Positions 61,907 through 64,000 of a stretch of DNA of 64,000 bases are shown piece after piece. A program made the position numbers and the translations under genes. The notes under the pieces are model-generated. The model searched no databases and was not told the origin of the DNA. It saw only the letters and a program-made list of their open reading frames with translations. Source of the DNA: Streptomyces sp. NP-1717 (GTDB lineage Bacteria > Actinomycetota > Actinomycetes > Streptomycetales > Streptomycetaceae); contig NZ_JAAPBF010000014.1 of assembly GCF_022695985.1 (NCBI RefSeq), positions 1 through 64,000 of the forward strand, written 5' to 3'. Position 1 is the first letter of the stretch. Every line of letters starts with the position of its first letter.

Positions 61907-64000
61907 CGCGTTTCCTCCGGTGCGGTCAGCCGCTGCTCGATGAACTCGGTGAGCAGCGCCACGGACGGGTGGTCGAAGACGCTCGACGTGGACAGCGGGA
62001 CGCGGAACTGGAGTTCCAGCCGGTTCTTCAGTTCGACCGCGGCCAGGGAGTCCAGGCCCACCTCGAAGAACCGCGCGTCGGGCGGCACGTCGTCGGCGCC
62101 GTCGAAGTGCAGCAGATCGGCGATGGCACCCCGCAGCGTCTCGGAGACCGCCTCCAGCCGCTCACCGCGCGGCAGGGACAGCAGGACCTGTGGGTCGACA
62201 TGGACGGTGACCTCCGCGGTGCGGCGTCCGACCTGGAGGTAGAGGGCGTTCGCCTGCGGCCGGGTCGCGGAGTACCGGTCCCAGTCGACCTCGGCGATGG
62301 TGATCTGGGCCGCGGGCCGGTCCAGGACACGGAAGAGGGCGCGGATGCCGACGGTGGGCCCGAAGAACGAGAAGCCCTGGTTCTCCACGTTCGCGATGTG
62401 CCGCTGTTCCATCCCGCTGGCCAGCCCGACGTCGCCCCAGGCACCCCAGTTGACGCTCAGCGCGGGCAGCCCGGCGGTGCCGCGGAGGCACATCAGCGTG
62501 TCCAGGAAGCTGTTCCCGGCCGCGTAGTTCGCCTGTCCCCGCGAGCCCACGAGCGAGGCCACGGACGAGTAGCCGACGAAGAACCGCAGAGACGGGAAGT
62601 GCTCGGTGGCCCGGTGCAGAAGCCAGCTCCCGTACACCTTGGACCGGAAGACGGTGTCGATGCTCTCCCATGTCTGTGCCGTGACCGGGGCGTCGGCGAG
62701 CACGCCCGCCGCGTGGACGACACCGCCGAGGGGACGTGGGAGTTCGCCGAGGGCCGCCGCGATCCGCCGGACGTCGTCCGGGTCCCCGACGTCCCCGGTG
62801 AGGGTGGTGATCTCGGTGCCGGGCCCGAGGCGTGCCAGGAGCGCCTCCAGTACGCCGGGCGCCGGAGTCCGCCGCCCCACGAGCGCCAGATGGCGGGCTC
62901 CCAGGTGCACGAGGCGCTCCGCGAGGACACCGCCGAGCGCGCCGAAGCCTCCGGTGATCAGATACGTCTCGTCGGGCCGGATGCCGGTGGCGGCCGTCTT
63001 CTCGGGGGCGGGTTCGCCGAATCCGATGACGACCTTGCCGATGTTGGCGCCCCTGCTGAGCACGCTGAAGGCTTCCTCGACCTCGTCGAGGGTGTACGCG
63101 GTGGTGGGGATGGGCGCCAGCTCCCGGCTCTCCACCTTCTCCATCACACCGCCGAGCACATCGCGGGCCAACTGCTGGGCCTGGGCGGGATCGTAGATGC
63201 CGAAATCGACCGTGTGGTAGGTCACGTCGGGCCGCTTGCCGCGCATCTCCTGCTCGGTCCACGCGCTCATCGTGCCGAGTTCGACGAACCGGCCGCCCTC
63301 CGCCAGCGCCCGGACGCTCTCCTCGATGAACTCCTGGGCGAGGCTGTTGAGGACGATGTCGACGCCCGCGCCGCCGGTCGCCGCGAGGATGTCGTCGGCG
63401 AACCGCGGGGTGCGGGAGCTGGCCAGCCAGGTGACGCCCTGGGAGCGCAGCAGCGGCCACTTGTGCGGGCTGGCCGTGGCGAAGATCTCCGCTCCCGCCA
63501 GCTTGGCGAGCTGGACGGCGGCCTGGCCGACTCCGCCCGCGGCGGCATGGATCAGGACCCGGTCACCGGGCTTGATCCCGGCGAGGTGGTGCAGCCCGTG
63601 ATGGGCGGTGAGGAACGCGGTGGGCAGGGCCGCGGCCTCGGCGTACGACAGGTGCGCCGGTTTGCGGGCCGCCATCGCGGACGCACAGGTCACCCGCTGC
63701 CTGAGACAGCCCGGATGGGCGAGGACGACGGCGTCACCCACGGAGAACTCCGCGTCCGGTCCTGCCGCGGTCACCACTCCGGCGCACTCCAGCCCGAGCG
63801 GCAGCGCCGTGTCGTCCAGGCCGGACGCTCTCGCGTGCTCCCGGTGCAGACCGAGCACGTTGAGGACGTCCTTGAAGTTGAGACCCGCGGCGTGCACCCG
63901 CACCTGGATCTCGTCACCCTCGGGAGCGGGCGTCTCCTGGAGCGGTACGGGGACGATGCCGTCGAGCCGGCCGTACTCCTTGACGGTCAGTTCGACGTCC
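61903..64000 (-). CDS. Type I polyketide synthase PKS3, C-terminal part (ER-KR-ACP), truncated by window edge
   Basis: An open frame of about 699 codons runs off the right end, so this is only the C-terminus of a larger synthase. In order: an enoylreductase (LNFKDVLNVLG; NADPH site AAAGGVGQAAVQLAK), a ketoreductase (LITGGFGALGGVLAE; SVASLVGSRGQANYAAGNSF with the Tyr and Asn four residues later present) and a terminal ACP (GLDSLAAVELKNRLE). There is no thioesterase. The ER-KR-ACP order and KR type are those of cis-AT, fully reducing modules, unlike PKS1. Its stop overlaps the ligase start. KS, AT and DH are expected beyond 64000. Confidence 0.94.
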   Translation of the reverse strand, partial: DVELTVKEYGRLDGIVPVPLQETPAPEGDEIQVRVHAAGLNFKDVLNVLGLHREHARASGLDDTALPLGLECAGVVTAAGPDAEFSVGDAVVLAHPGCLRQRVTCASAMAARKPAHLSYAEAAALPTAFLTAHHGLHHLAGIKPGDRVLIHAAAGGVGQAAVQLAKLAGAEIFATASPHKWPLLRSQGVTWLASSRTPRFADDILAATGGAGVDIVLNSLAQEFIEESVRALAEGGRFVELGTMSAWTEQEMRGKRPDVTYHTVDFGIYDPAQAQQLARDVLGGVMEKVESRELAPIPTTAYTLDEVEEAFSVLSRGANIGKVVIGFGEPAPEKTAATGIRPDETYLITGGFGALGGVLAERLVHLGARHLALVGRRTPAPGVLEALLARLGPGTEITTLTGDVGDPDDVRRIAAALGELPRPLGGVVHAAGVLADAPVTAQTWESIDTVFRSKVYGSWLLHRATEHFPSLRFFVGYSSVASLVGSRGQANYAAGNSFLDTLMCLRGTAGLPALSVNWGAWGDVGLASGMEQRHIANVENQGFSFFGPTVGIRALFRVLDRPAAQITIAEVDWDRYSATRPQANALYLQVGRRTAEVTVHVDPQVLLSLPRGERLEAVSETLRGAIADLLHFDGADDVPPDARFFEVGLDSLAAVELKNRLELQFRVPLSTSSVFDHPSVALLTEFIEQRLTAPEETR

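Overview
The window is from a high-GC actinomycete, almost certainly Streptomyces. Codon third positions are strongly G/C, GTG and TTG starts are common, and genes overlap at ATGA/GTGA junctions. Family content also fits: a DUF574-type methyltransferase, a PAS/GAF/SpoIIE phosphatase, receptor Ser/Thr kinases, a LAL regulator with an early TTA codon, and modular PKS genes. No rRNA, CRISPR array, plasmid or phage genes were seen.

Region 1 (1-17.3 kb) is mixed housekeeping and accessory DNA. It starts with tRNA-Pro(GGG) and its terminator. Next come an amidohydrolase / HExxE-motif protein / small charged protein trio, a tandem LysM protein facing a coiled-coil membrane protein, and a lipoprotein coupled to two tandem receptor kinases whose outer domains look like amino-acid-binding proteins. 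The rest is a SAM methyltransferase, a SpoIIE-type phosphatase, a RidA/MarR divergent pair with two matched operators, and a saccharopine-dehydrogenase-like/TetR divergent pair.

Region 2 (17.3-32.9 kb) is a carbohydrate-use locus. A GH42 beta-galactosidase diverges from a peptide/oligosaccharide-type ABC transporter operon (binding lipoprotein, two permeases, two ATPases) that ends in its own LacI regulator. An FAD oxidoreductase, a GH3 beta-glucosidase and a secreted beta-helix protein follow. A perfect 18-bp palindrome lies in the transporter leader. A 187-bp MITE-like element with perfect 20-bp ends has inserted exactly at the lacI stop codon.

Region 3 (33-38 kb) holds a receptor kinase with a probable leaderless transcript. 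It also has a coupled operon (threonine-synthase-like PLP enzyme, YheO-type regulator, SRPBCC protein) divergent from a methyltransferase across a 21-bp palindrome.

Region 4 (38.7 kb to the right edge) is a polyketide gene cluster that runs off the window. It has a LAL activator with TTA at codon 17, a membrane exporter-like protein plus TetR, and a fatty-acyl-AMP ligase. PKS1 is AT-ACP-KS-ACP-KS-ACP-KR, with a FabD-like AT fused to AT-less KS modules. PKS2 is KS, dead AT, DH-like, ACP, TE, and is followed by a type II thioesterase. The opposing operon is PKS3 (ER-KR-ACP at its 3' end), an acyl-CoA synthetase, a P450 and a ferredoxin. Trans-AT-like and cis-AT-like parts therefore sit in one cluster. 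The PKS1 acyltransferase could load several AT-less modules, with an acyl starter activated by the FAAL or the CoA ligase and late oxidation by the P450/ferredoxin pair. The product is not identified.
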